64,000 nucleotides of DNA from Apiosordaria backusii (Eukaryota; Ascomycota; Sordariomycetes; Sordariales; Lasiosphaeriaceae): assembly GCA_030549205.1 (NCBI GenBank), contig JAUKTV010000001.1, positions 3,844,001-3,908,000 of the forward strand, given 5' to 3'. A program made the translations under genes and the position numbers. Position 1 is the first letter of the stretch, and the number at the start of each line of letters is the position of its first letter. The notes below the pieces were generated by a model, which saw only the letters and a list, made by a program, of their open reading frames with translations, had not been told where the DNA came from and did not search any database. This document shows, piece by piece, positions 42,024 to 53,247 of this stretch.

Positions 42024-45000
42024 CTAGACCAGTGTATCTTTCGTCCGAACATCCTCTACCCAAGATTCCTCGACCCGAATCTGTACACTCCCCGCTTTTC
42101 CATTCTCCCGAAATGGAAAGTTTCCTACATTGCTTCCCTCCGCAGCCTTGCGCTCCAGTTCGGGAATCTTCTTCATCACCTTCGGGTACATCTTGTGATT
42201 CATTCCCAGTCCACGGCCACCAATAGTCTCAATCCCAACCAAGAACTCCCGGCACAACTCCAAAGCCTTCTCCCACTTGCCCTGTTGTTCCAGACACATC
42301 GCCAGAAACCAGATGTTGGCAAGCCGATCAGGATGATCACCATCCTCGCCTACAGTCTTGGTGTACCACGACTTGTCAATCAGCATGTAAAACAACCTCT
42401 CTGCCTCGGAAGATCTCTTGAGCTTGACAAGCACCTCGGCATGTATGCACTTGGCCATGAGAACAGCAAGGTGCTCTGAGCCAATGTTACGTTCTGCGAC
42501 CTCGATACCTTCCCGGATGATCTTCTCGGCCTCTTTGTCGTTGCCCACGGCGGATTCCACACGGGCGAGGAACAAGCGAGCTAAGAGAGTGTAAGGGTGC
42601 TCCTTTCCAAGTCGCTCCTTTCGTTGCTCGTAGACAAAGGTCAGGTCCGTTCGGCTTTGCAAAAGTCGCTTGCTCAGCTTGGGGTCCGGGTTGTCTTCTT
42701 CGTGGCGGACATAGCTGGCTGATAGGTCCTCGAGGCTGGTCAGTGTTTCGAGGTGGGTTGGGCCAAGGGTGTCCCTCATGCCTTCCCAGGCGGTTTCGAA
42801 CAGCCTGCTGGCTTCGTTGTATTCCATGCGCCGGTTAAGTACCCTCGCCAGGTTTCGCGTTGATTCGAGGGTCTTTTGGTGCTTGTCGCCGTACAGCATC
42901 TTCATCTTTTCAAGATTGGCGAGGTGGAGAGCGTTGGCTTCGGTATATTTCCCTTGCATACTGAGTGCTGAACCTAGTGTCTCGGTCACGTCAAGGGTTA
43001 GCGGATGCTCGTGGCCCCAGGTATCGACGCAGAGCTGATGGGTGGATCGCATGCGCCGTACGACTTTTTCCATTTCGCACATCAGCCATAGCGTCTTGGT
43101 GAGAAGGAGGGATAGCGCAATCGCGATGGGGTGATCAGGACCAAGCCGAACAGAAACGTAATCCAGAGCCCTTTGCTGGAGGTCCCGGGCCTCTTCAAAG
43201 TGGCCTGTCTCGGTGTATACTCGACTGAACCGCACGTCTTGGTCCACCTCCTGCTTGCCGTAGCTTTTCTTCAATGGCCAGAGTGGTTTGGCTCGAGTGG
43301 CGTTCTCCGCAAGTGTCTTATCCAGCTCGGCCTGGCACTCGCGTACGTGTGTGATGTGAGGCAATAGTTCACGCCGGGCTTGGTTTTCTGGTTCGTTGTC
43401 GCCGTGTGGGGGGCGGCGGATGCTGGATGACAGTGTCGTCATTGAGACCTGGCACCACAGCGCTTGGTGCGAGGTGGACATCTCTGGGCGTTCCCGGACC
43501 CATTTGTGAACGAGTCTGTGCATGCTGTAACGGCCGGTAGACCTTTCCTGCCTGGTCACCAAGGACCTTTCTACCAGCACGCTCAGTGCAGCTCGAAGTC
43601 GGTCTTGCACTTCGTCTTCCAGGTCCTCAAGACCGAGACCATCCCTGTTTCTCAGGACCCCTGGCAAAGGTGGCGGTGTTGCCATCTGAGAGGTGAAGTA
43701 GGCCCTTAATTCGCGAAAGAACATGCCCCATGGTTTGCGTTTTGGACTTTGCAGCTTTTTGTGCAACTCTCTCTCCTGCTCTGCGTCCTCCCTCTGCTGT
43801 TGCTCTTCTTTGAGGGGGTTGATGGCAGCGTTGATGAGCACATCAAGCCGTATGTTTTGGAAGTGGAAAAAGGAGAAGACGTGAAGTAATTCCACCGCGT
43901 CCTGGCACTTTTCCCTCGGAGATTCCTCAAGGTTTCGGTACAGAATTTCGTAGGTTGAGAAGACAGTAAAGCTGCTATCATCATCGACGCGCTTCTTGTC
44001 CCTCAAGTTGCTTCTCTTTCGGCCATGATAGTTACGCCGGATACGTCGGATTTCCCGGTCGTAGGAGGACAGGTAGTTTGGCCAATCACAAATGCCCTTG
44101 AGAATAGCTTTCGCGGCTTGAACAAGAGCAAGGGGCAGGAATCCTAGAGCTTTGCAAATCAAGTTGGCCGAGTCTATAGCTGCTTGGGCCCAAGGCCTGG
44201 GTTCCTCGGCTGCCCTGAGAATGAGCTCCTCAGCCTCTTTAGGTTCCATGGCAAGAAGCTCCAGGTATCGATCTCCCGCATTTCCATGGGTCATATGAGA
44301 CGGGTTCCTTGTTGTGATGAGCACGCAACCCTTATCCCCGCCCGGTAACACCTCCTCCAGATTGATCTCGTCATCGTCCACGTTGTCGATAATAAGTAAC
44401 CAGGGGAGGTCACGGGTCGTCAGCCAATTCTTTGCCGCCTTTTCGTTTGGCTCAACGCCTCCGATTGAGGCTATTTCGGCGTAACTGCTCGATGCGTTCT
44501 TTTGGGAGCTGCCGTCAACGAAGAAAACACCCCAGAACTTGTCCTTGTATTCGTTGGCAAACTTGAAGGCCAGTTCTGTCTTGCCAGATCCACCAAGCCC
44601 GAAAATAACGAATCTCTGTTGCGTGGACTTTGTGACATCGCGGAACGCCTTGTCTAGTTTGGCTAGTTCCGTCTTCCTCCCGGTGAAACACCCTCTGATA
44701 GGTCGTGGGATAACGAAATGCCGATTCACGATATCCGGCACATGTAACGTGACTGCTTCAGTAGCTGCGATGGCCTCAACAATGGTGCTTGCGTCGTAGT
44801 TTGGAATCTCCTCGGTAATGAGTGACAAGCTGTTTCGGACCAATCCGAGTTCGTTGAGAAGCCGGCACGACACAGAAGACCGAGCTTTCAAAGAGCTAGA
44901 CTGAGCCTCGTCATCGGCAAAAGAAAGCCGCTGAATCTTCAGCAGTTCAATAGCTGTGAATAGAGCTCTCAGTGTGCGGGTGTGAAGTCCCAAGGCAAGA

Positions 45001-45386
45001 GACGTCTCCTGGTACCATGGTTGGTTCTCCAGACGGCGTTCATTCTCGATCCAATATCCTTGCTCTTTCTCATCCGCAAGTACCTTGACGTTTGCCTGGA
45101 GAGGTCGAATGTAAGCGCTGCAATCAATCAAGACAGTAGCGGTGCTGTCAATAAGGGGTTGGAGGAAACGCTCGGTTGGCGAGCGGGGTCTGACGTGCAA
45201 AGATGCATTCCGTCGTTCGGCGATGGCGAGTTGGTCAAAGGATTCGACAATAGCCTTGAGATCGCCGATTTGTTTAAATAGCTCGGTGGTGATGGCGTCG
45301 ACGTCAAGTCTTTCGAGGGAAGCAAGGGTATCATTAAGACCGTTGAGCAAGACTCCAGCACTGAGGCTGCCGAATGGGTCCGACAT
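42024..45386 (-). CDS. NLR-like STAND protein: NB-ARC NTPase with C-terminal TPR/kinesin-light-chain-type repeats
   Basis: A single 1120-aa exon. I start at MSDPFGSLSAG (45386); an open extension to 45656 is basic and unlike family starts. The N-terminal 180 residues are helical and could be a HeLo-like or similar effector region, not firmly recognised. The NB-ARC core has the P-loop FGLGGSGKTELA (about residue 262), Walker B LLIIDNVDD (about 328) and the sensor-like VLITTRNPS. A winged-helix-like linker leads to at least eight TPR units (about 740-1090) with the GxxHPxT(L/A) spacing seen in fungal NB-TPR proteins (GHEHPLTLDV, GKEHPYTLLA). Such proteins act as signalling switches, several in heterokaryon incompatibility. 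No frame breaks. Confidence 0.9.
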   Translation of the reverse strand: MSDPFGSLSAGVLLNGLNDTLASLERLDVDAITTELFKQIGDLKAIVESFDQLAIAERRNASLHVRPRSPTERFLQPLIDSTATVLIDCSAYIRPLQANVKVLADEKEQGYWIENERRLENQPWYQETSLALGLHTRTLRALFTAIELLKIQRLSFADDEAQSSSLKARSSVSCRLLNELGLVRNSLSLITEEIPNYDASTIVEAIAATEAVTLHVPDIVNRHFVIPRPIRGCFTGRKTELAKLDKAFRDVTKSTQQRFVIFGLGGSGKTELAFKFANEYKDKFWGVFFVDGSSQKNASSSYAEIASIGGVEPNEKAAKNWLTTRDLPWLLIIDNVDDDEINLEEVLPGGDKGCVLITTRNPSHMTHGNAGDRYLELLAMEPKEAEELILRAAEEPRPWAQAAIDSANLICKALGFLPLALVQAAKAILKGICDWPNYLSSYDREIRRIRRNYHGRKRSNLRDKKRVDDDSSFTVFSTYEILYRNLEESPREKCQDAVELLHVFSFFHFQNIRLDVLINAAINPLKEEQQQREDAEQERELHKKLQSPKRKPWGMFFRELRAYFTSQMATPPPLPGVLRNRDGLGLEDLEDEVQDRLRAALSVLVERSLVTRQERSTGRYSMHRLVHKWVRERPEMSTSHQALWCQVSMTTLSSSIRRPPHGDNEPENQARRELLPHITHVRECQAELDKTLAENATRAKPLWPLKKSYGKQEVDQDVRFSRVYTETGHFEEARDLQQRALDYVSVRLGPDHPIAIALSLLLTKTLWLMCEMEKVVRRMRSTHQLCVDTWGHEHPLTLDVTETLGSALSMQGKYTEANALHLANLEKMKMLYGDKHQKTLESTRNLARVLNRRMEYNEASRLFETAWEGMRDTLGPTHLETLTSLEDLSASYVRHEEDNPDPKLSKRLLQSRTDLTFVYEQRKERLGKEHPYTLLARLFLARVESAVGNDKEAEKIIREGIEVAERNIGSEHLAVLMAKCIHAEVLVKLKRSSEAERLFYMLIDKSWYTKTVGEDGDHPDRLANIWFLAMCLEQQGKWEKALELCREFLVGIETIGGRGLGMNHKMYPKVMKKIPELERKAAEGSNVGNFPFRENGKAGSVQIRVEESWVEDVRTKDTLV

Positions 45387-46841
45387 CTTGACGACGTTAC
45401 ATGTGGGGTCCAACGGTGGACATGTTCCTACGCAGTATGTAGGATGAGAGACCCGGGATTCGCGCAATCTCGATACACTAGCAAGGGACTCGGACGCTAA
45501 TGAATGAAATGGAGTCAAGAACAATCGGATTGATCCATGGAAGAAGAGCGGAAGCAACCGAACACATAGACAAGAAATGAGGAACCATGTTTGTCTCCCA
45601 TCCCGCTGGGCCCGCGTGGCCCGCTTGAACTGAGCCTCATTCTTTGTTATGCGCACGAAGGGCTGGACGCGGGGTCAGAGGTTCGTCACAGACTCGGAGG
45701 CCGAACACCCAATCACATAGCTCAGGCTATGGTGGCAGCCCATGGGTGGTGCCATGGGGCGTAACGAGACACTGAAATCTCAGCAGTTGATTGTTGGTCG
45801 CACGAGATATGAATCATTCCCTTGCAAGGAATTGGCCCACCGGTAACATCATATTGAACACCGTATTAATGAGCCAACAGCATATTACCTAGGTGGTAGA
45901 CCATCAGGATATACCTCTTTCGCCAACATCATATTCGGCGAACATCATGTTCAGGCCTATTTTTATTTAACAAAAGGTACTTCCTAGGGTCCTTGGAACC
46001 CAGGTAATTTACTGCATTGGCTGGTACTGGTGGCTGGTACTGGTGTCTTGGTGGTTGGACTCTCAACACCACACTCATCTATCACAATGCATCACAGGTT
46101 GGAAGAAAATCTATGACGACGGCCACATCACAAATTAAACTGGGGACCTCACGGCTGCAGGCAATTAATTGAACCATTAGACTATAGTACTACCTATTCT
46201 ACTACGTAGTACCTTACGCAAGCGGTCCTCGAACCAGATATATCAAGGGCAGGTACGGCCGTATGGTGGAGGGTGCAGCTTGCGGGCCGAACAGGGCCCA
46301 GGCAGTGTGAACAGGGCTTAGGTAGTGTGAACAGGGCCAACTGGGGCAATATTGCTACCTTAGCAATACGATATTCAGTTCAACAGGAAGTTTCTAAAAA
46401 AACAGCTGTTTGGCCATATTAGATCGAAAACATCCTGTTGTAGCCGGAACATGATGTTAAGGCCCTAACAGGGTTACATGACGGTGTTCCAGGAGGGGGG
46501 GTTCCTTGCAAGGTCATGGGACAAACCCCCAGCAATCGGAACCCCTCAGCCCAAAATGGACGCGTGCAGCAAGGCTCTGCGGCTCTGTCTTTTGATGTTT
46601 CGAGTTGAGCGCTTCTTCAGGTTCAGGTTGAACACAAACAATATCTTTCTTATCAAACTTGAGCCCTCGAGTCTGAGAAATCTTGGATCTCACTGGTGTG
46701 TTTCTTTTCCCACAATCCATTGTTGATGAGCCGCGCTTCATCCAATGTTCCCAGGGATAGTGCCCTCTTTGACTCTCTGCGTCAGATGAAACACGGAAAC
46801 ACGCCCGCCCTTTCCTCTAACCCCACCACAGATCGGGTGCA
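45387..46841. promoter_or_regulatory. Divergent promoter region between the NLR and P450 genes
   Basis: About 1.45 kb. It holds a 13-bp perfect palindrome GAACATCATGTTC (about 45938) and a related GGAACATGATGTT at about 46447. A 20-bp direct repeat GAACAGGGCYYAGGYAGTGT occurs at 46289-46308 and 46309-46328, with a partial third copy from 46329. Any regulatory role is inference from repeat structure. Confidence 0.45.
46289..46346. repeat. 20-bp direct repeat, two full and one partial copy
   Basis: The unit is GAACAGGGC, then CC or TT, then AGG, C or T, AGTGT. Copies abut exactly; the third ends after GAACAGGGCCAACT. It is about 500 bp upstream of the P450 start. Confidence 0.8.
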
Positions 46842-48683
46842 ATGTCGGTCACACAGAGCCTAGCTGATGGATTGAGGGCTGCCGTAGGCCAAGTTAGCGG
46901 TATACGCATTCTCGCTGTCACTCTCGTTATTACCCTCTTCACATACGCCTATATCCTCAGGAGAACTAGGAAGATTGTAAGCTCTCTCGGCGTGGTTCCC
47001 TCGCTCCCATCTTCGTGGCCGCTCTAGTGTCCCACTGACATCTTTTAGTTGGAATCGTCGATTGCCGAGCAACATGACTGCAAACCCGTCCTTCCATACG
47101 TTCCCTACAAGTGGCCCCTGGCACTAGATCTTCTGAAGCGCCAGATCGAAATCCTTGCGAGTGACCATGCGTTCGAAGGCTTTACGCCATATTTCAACAT
47201 CGCCCCAACTTGCTGCATTCATCTGTTTGGCGCTACAGGCTACTTTACGTCCGATCCCGAAAATGTAGAGGCCATCTTGTGCACCAACTTTGACGACTAT
47301 GGCCTCGGCTCCCGCAAGATGGCCGCCTTCCCGTTTCTAGGCGAGGGCATCTTCAGCCAGGACGGGCCGGCCTGGAAGCGATCACGCGAGCTTATTCGAC
47401 GTCAGTTCGTCCGTGTCAACCAGCAAACCCCTCAGGCCTTCACCCAACATGTTGCCGAGCTACTGTCCAGGATCAACGAGGAAGCGGATGCGAGTGGTCA
47501 GGTGGACCTGCGACCCCTTATCTTCGAGTACACCCTCAATACCACCACCGACCTTCTCTACGGCGAGCCACACAGCAACATGGAAAAGGCAAAGCGCGAG
47601 GCTGTAAGGAGCAACTTTGACTATGCAGCGTTTGTATTTGCCATCCGTACTCGTCTGGCAGATATTGCGTGGGTCTACAACCCCCCCAAGTTCCGCAAGG
47701 CCTGCAAATCGGTCCGCGACTGGGCCACCTTCTTTGCGGCCAGGGCCATGAAGTACAAGGATGACTTTGGTGAGGATGCGGCCGCCGAGAAGTACGGCTT
47801 CATCATCGATCTGTGGAAGGAGATGCGAGACTTTGAGCTGGTCCGCGACCAACTCCTGCACGTCTTGATGGCTGGGCGGGATGCACCAGCTAGCTTGTTA
47901 GCTTGGACCTTGTAAGCAAATGTCATACTTTCACTATGTTCTACCTAGTACTTACCTGTCCTTCCCATGACAGCTTCCACCTCGTCCGGAACCGAGACAT
48001 TCTAGAGCGACTACAGCGGGAAATTGCCACAGTGCCCACAGACGATGATATTACCCGAGACCACATCAGGAAGCTTCCTTATCTTCGCTGCTGTCTCAAT
48101 GAGAGTAGGTTGCCTTGAGCCCTTTTTCAAGTCCATAACTATTCACTTATACGTGCTTCCAGCTTTGAGATTGTACCCTACGCCGCCACTTAACCTCCGC
48201 TTTGCCAACAAGCCTACTATTCTCCCTCGTGGAGGTGGGCCTGACGGCCAATCTCCAGTGCTATTGTCAAAAGGCGACGGAATCGCGTTCTCAACCTACC
48301 ACCTTCATAGAAACGAGTCCATTTATGGTCCAGACCCAGGGGTCTATCGCCCTGAGAGATGGGAAGATGGGGAGCTGATTAAGAAGGCTAGGCCTGGAGC
48401 CGGTTACATCGACTTCAATGCCGGTCCAAGGCTTTGCTTGGGCAGTAAGTGGCTCTCTAATAACCCTTTGTCTTGCTGTCTCATCGACCCGTGACTAACT
48501 GCTTGCTCCGCTACAGAGGACTTTGCTTTAATGGAGGCTAGCTATGCCATAATCCGTGTTCTACAAGCCCATCCTAACCTCAGGCTTGCGCCCGGGGTTC
48601 TTATTGAGCCTGTTGGGGCAGAGAAACAAACATACACCGTTGGATTGTCTCCCAAGGATGGTGTCTTTGTGTCTCTCAACTAG
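46842..48683 (+). CDS. Cytochrome P450, CYP52-like (fatty-acid/alkane hydroxylase group)
   Basis: Exons 46842-46976, 47049-47911, 47974-48104, 48163-48444 and 48517-48683 total 1578 nt, or 525 aa. The N-terminus has one membrane anchor (RILAVTLVITLFTYAYIL), placing it in the ER. The substrate region reads PENVEAILCTNFDDYGLG and GIFSQDGPAWKRSR, typical of the CYP52/CYP539/CYP584 group. The I-helix is MAGRDAPASLLAW, the ExxR is ETLR, and the heme loop FNAGPRLCLG carries the Cys ligand. All key residues are present. This group usually hydroxylates fatty acids or alkanes at the chain end; the substrate is inference. Confidence 0.92.
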
Positions 48684-49256
48684 ATAGCAACTAGGTAGGA
48701 TTGTATCGTTGTGACTACGGCGTATTTGGTTTTGGAATATCGATGGGAACTCTTTTGTGATATGAGTGAGCGATAGAAGGGTCGGGATCCTGTAATACAA
48801 ACTTGAACCTAGATGGCAGCTACCTACCTTAGTTGGACCAAAATTCACATATTCTCTTTGCCATCCTACCTAGCTGACAGCTTTTATGGTGCAGCTAAAC
48901 AACAAACGCCGCCACTACCACCAGCAGTCGCAGATATTACTTTGTTGCAATTATGTAGTACCTTGCATGGGGTATTTAGAAACACGCCTATGCCACCCAA
49001 ATAAGCACTCTACATTAGGCACGCACTGCCACCCGTCTGTTGGTGCTGGAGCCTGCTGCCGCCTGCATCTACTGGCCCCAAGAGCTCGTGGTTTCCCCTC
49101 CCCAACCCCGCCTACCGTTGCTTTGCATCTGCAAATCTCATACTAATCTTCGTTTATCTTGGAGACAGAATCCTGCGCTCCCTATCCGTCCATATCCAGC
49201 GACCCGGGACCCTAGATACTTTCTTCTACTGTTTCATTCCCCGGTAACAGCTAGCC
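48684..49256. other. Intergenic: P450 3' side and HET gene promoter
   Basis: No gene is seen. A CATACTAATC word near 49139 and C-rich leader sequence precede the HET gene start. Confidence 0.45.
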
Positions 49257-51561
49257 ATGTCCCATAGGAACGCATCATTCCCCTACCCTCCGCTCGAAAC
49301 CGAAAAAGATGCCCTACGCATCCTCACGATAGAGCCTGGAGACTTTGCTGATACGTTAGTATGCACTCTCGACCCTTTCTTCTTCAGCGACAAGCCCAAG
49401 TATGTGGCTCTCTCCTACACATGGGGAAGCTCATACCCAGACAACGCGAAACTTCCCCTGTCCCGCTCGACAACTACAACACTTTCTCCCGGCCATAATG
49501 TCGTTTCACCACCGGCATCCCCATACCGACCCGGAGGCAGCGGGTCTTTGACAAACCTCCTCCCCCGGCAAAGAACAATGTCCTCCCTATCACCCACATC
49601 GACCCAGATAAACACGGCCCCATCTCCCCCATCATCGTCAACGACCACCCCTTCCTCATCCGACACAACCTCCACCTCGCCCTCTTGCACCTCCGGTCCT
49701 CCACCCACCCCATCAGCATTTGGGCCGACGCCATCTGCATCAACCAGCTCGACACCGCCGAGAGGAACAGGCAAGTCTCCCTCATGTCCTTCATCTACAC
49801 CCGCGCCAGCCACGTCGTCGTGTGGCTCGGCACCAAAAACCACACCATGAATCAGCGCCCAAACACCTCCTCCCCTGGGCCGGCCCTCTTTCGGTCCATG
49901 TCGCTCGAGTGGAAGGCAGGTCAGACTCAGCACCTGGCCGCGGGCCTGATTCCCCAAACCACCACCACCCCTGGTCACGGTCACGGTCACGGGCAAGCCC
50001 GGACGACAAAAATACGGTATTCCCCGAAGCCCCCACAGGGAACCCTCATGCGGCTGGCAGAGAGCACGTACTGGACAAGATTGTGGGTGGTGCAGGAGGT
50101 GTGCTTGTCGAGGTCGCTTTTGGTTGTGTACGGGTCGAACATTTGGGCCTACGAGGAGTTTCGGCAGTGGGTTCAGGTTAGCAATGGTGGGATTACGGGA
50201 GGAGGAGGAGGGCAAAGACTGCCGCCCCCACACCCACAGGTAGAGTCAGAACCTGTGGCTACTATCCTAGCTCCGATGCGGAGGTTGCTGGAGACGAGAG
50301 ACAGGCGACATACGAGCGTGATGACGCTGGAGAGCTTGGTGGAGAGGTTCGCGGGGAATGAGTGCAGTGAGTTGAGGGATAGGGTTTATGGCTTATTGGG
50401 GTGTGCGAATGATGCGCTGACTACTTCGGAGGATCATACTAGTACGGAGCAGAGGTTGGGGAGACTGAGTATTGGGCAACAGACGCAGAGGGGGGTCTGG
50501 CCGCGGCCGAGGGGTACGGGTGGATTGTTGAGGGTGGATTACTCCCGCTCGTTTTATGATCTTTGGAGGAGTGTGGTTGGGTTTATTTACCACTGTACAG
50601 AAAGCACACCTGGGAAAACAAGGCTTGACTACCTAAAGGGCGAGGAAAGACGGATCACTATTGTCAGGACGGCTGGTATCATTCAGCGGGCGCTCGGTCA
50701 GAAACTCGACGAAGAGCTCCCAACTCCCGGACGCCCGCCGCGAGATCACGAGTCTATCAGGGTTGTTGGTTACATTGCCGGGGAGATCATCCAGCTTGGT
50801 CCAGGGTACAGCGATTTGGTGGGATCATACCGCGCACAGCAAGAATGGACTGCTTGTTGGGACGAGTTTTACAGCAGCGAGGAATTATCCACACTGAGAC
50901 AAATCGACGAGGAGTACGTGGTCAAAATCCTTGACTACGAGGAGCAAGATCTAGATCGCATTCGAAATATCCCCGACCCGTTCGTCATTGGGTCCCGTGT
51001 GCCCGTTGGGAGGATCGCAGAAAAGGTGGACGGGTTGGCAACTACGAGTGAACCAACGAGGTCGAACACTGATCTAAGCCACTCCATTTCCTCGGAGCAG
51101 GAGTCTTTCTACGTCACACAAGATGAAGAAGGGAGTCACGTCAACAAGGATGCCCGCATCTGTCTAGGGACAGGACATCTAATCGGTCTTGTCCCCCAGC
51201 AGCCGAGGTCGGAGATATCGTTGTCCGGTTCTGGAATTGCAATGCTGCCATTGTGATGAGATCGCTGAGTATCAATCCCCCGAACCAGGGTTCCGGTCAG
51301 ATGTTCATGCTTGTTGGGCGAGCAGACGTGGCTGGTATCACAGACATGTCGGACAAAACTCCGGACGAAATGACCGCTACCCCTGAACTTGACGCTCACT
51401 TTGAGCGGTGCGCGGCTATGGTTGCACCTGGGGGCGATGACGCGCCTTCTTCTCGGCCGGTTGGATATGGGGAGGGGTGTTCCCAGAAAGAGTTGGGGGC
51501 TATTTATGTTGATTTGGGTTTGAGGACTTTGCAGATGATCACGGCGAATGTTGAGGTTTGA
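49257..51561 (+). CDS. HET-domain protein (heterokaryon incompatibility), one frame break and one doubtful junction
   Basis: The start MSHRNASFPYPPLETEKDAL leads into the HET core: LRILTIEPGDF, YVALSYTWGSS, then IWADAICINQLDTAERNRQV, ASHVVVWLG and YWTRLWVVQEV. The frame changes between 49450 and 49545. A 41-nt GTCGTT...GCAG excision (49500-49540) restores it, but the intron is short and lacks a clear branch site; a C-run error at 49455-49458 is an alternative. Near the end, frame shifts at the CCCCC run 51193-51197; one more C gives VGDIVVRFWNCNAAIV and then the typical HET C-terminus MFMLVGRADVAG. With that base the protein is about 754 aa. HET proteins trigger cell death after fusion of unlike strains. 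Confidence 0.82.
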
Positions 51562-51810
51562 CAAGTGTAACTGGGGGAGGTTGGGGGCCTGAATCAGGGC
51601 CTTGTCTATTTTGGGATTAATATGGGTTGGGTAGTTGATTGGATAGATTGTCACAGTGCACCGTCATTCCTTCAAGGGGGGTTGAATCACGTGGTTGACG
51701 CACCACTTTCCTGCTGTCGTTGTTGAACATCGTCTTGGCCTGGCATTCAGGAGTGGGCTGCCAACGCGTCAATTCCAAGCCTGTTGCACACGACATGAGT
51801 GAAAATCAAG

Positions 51811-52744
51811 ATGGGACATCATAACCGGCATTTTGCTGGCGATCCACACGCGTTGGAGGGTGTTTGGAGCCCTCCAACAAGTGCTGCCAAGTAAGTCTCC
51901 CTGTACTATGATTACGTGCCCGATGGCTAACAGAGAGCGAGACAGTTTCTGCGAAGAAGACTACGCAGTCAGCAGATACTTTGCCGAAATTATAAGCACT
52001 CTTACAAATCTGGCATATGGCAAGTGTACCCCCCCATTTCCATCTCATCTTTGCATCAACCGGTTTGCTGACATCAGCAACTCAGTCTACTACGCGCTCC
52101 AATACATGTACGGCCCCGGCAGCAACGGCCTCGTCTCTCCAAAATATGACTTTATGTCTATCTCCCTTCTCGTCCTCGGCATCGGATCTTTTGCCTTCCA
52201 CGCTACCCTCCGCCAGTCGATGCAATTCGCAGATGAGCTGGCAATGCTAGGGCTGGTTTGGTCTCTACTTCAGGGTGTCTTAACTGTTGGGACAAAGCGT
52301 GATAAGCTGCTTAACTGGTCGATGGCTGTTGGGTTTCCCCTCTTTTCGGCTTTTTACATTTCGAACGGCAAGATCATTTACCATGCTTCTGCGTTTGGGC
52401 TGGCGTTGGTTTTGATTACTATTCGCGGGCATTATTTGTTTCTGTGGAGGGATCCACCATTTCCGGAGGTAAAGCGGGTAGCGTGGAAGAAGAGAGGGAG
52501 GCGGACGTTGTGGTTGTTGTTGGTTGGATATGCACTGTGGAATATTGACTTGGAGTTTTGCGCGGAGTTGAGGAGTCTGAGGGCGAAGATGGGATTGCCT
52601 TGGGCGTGGGTCTTGGAGTTGCATGGGTGGTGGCATGTGTTGACTGCTGTCAGTGCTAGCCGGTTTATGGATATTGTGAGGGAGGTTCAGGAGGAGCTGA
52701 GGGAGAGTGATGGCAAGGGAGGGGGCTATGACAAGTCAGAATAG
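51811..52744 (+). CDS. Alkaline ceramidase
   Basis: Exons 51811-51890, 51946-52019 and 52086-52744 give 270 aa. The start MGHHNRHFAGDPHALEGVW and FCEEDYAVSRYFAE are family hallmarks. The second intron appears to be GC-AG (donor GCAAGT at 52020): it yields TNLAYVYYALQYMYGP, the usual family sequence. A GT-AG alternative is also in frame but inserts GNNS before VYYA. Seven hydrophobic segments follow, with GIGSFAFHATLRQSMQFADE and LHGWWHVLTA carrying the conserved Ser, His and Asp residues of the CREST hydrolases that bind zinc. It hydrolyses phytoceramide or ceramide to a long-chain base and fatty acid in the ER/Golgi (yeast Ypc1/Ydc1). Confidence 0.92.
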
Positions 52745-53247
52745 AGACCTACTTTGCATCTTGAGACCAGATTGCACTGGACAACATAGATAGACACGGC
52801 ATAAGTGCTCTTTGCCATGTCAGGGTTGGAAATTCCAACTCTAGACACAAGATTTGAAAAAGAAAAGAGATATTGAATACCTAGGAGCGCAAACACACTT
52901 ACACACACATATCGCAGCACGCTCGTAGGAATACCATGTTCACACTTGATCGAAAAAGAGGAATAGGGCCCCCAGATCAAGGAGACCAAAGGCCAGGGCA
53001 AGAGCCCGGCCGGTGGGATGTGCTGTTAGTATTGTCCTCACCTTCCCGCCACGCTGACATTTGGCGTCGGCAAATTGATACCTCCCCTAATCAGATCTCG
53101 GCAGATTGAGTCCTAGATCCACCTCAATGTTCCTTGCATCCAACCGGCACAGACCCCCATTAAGCTGACACTATCGGTGCTCGTGGATTTTCTGTTCTCT
53201 TGAGCGTATTGAGTCGGCTTTTCTCTTTTATCTTGATCAAATCTGAC
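52745..53247. other. Intergenic, no gene recognised
   Basis: Ceramidase 3' side and upstream region of the small zinc-finger-like gene. Nothing recognised. Confidence 0.45.
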
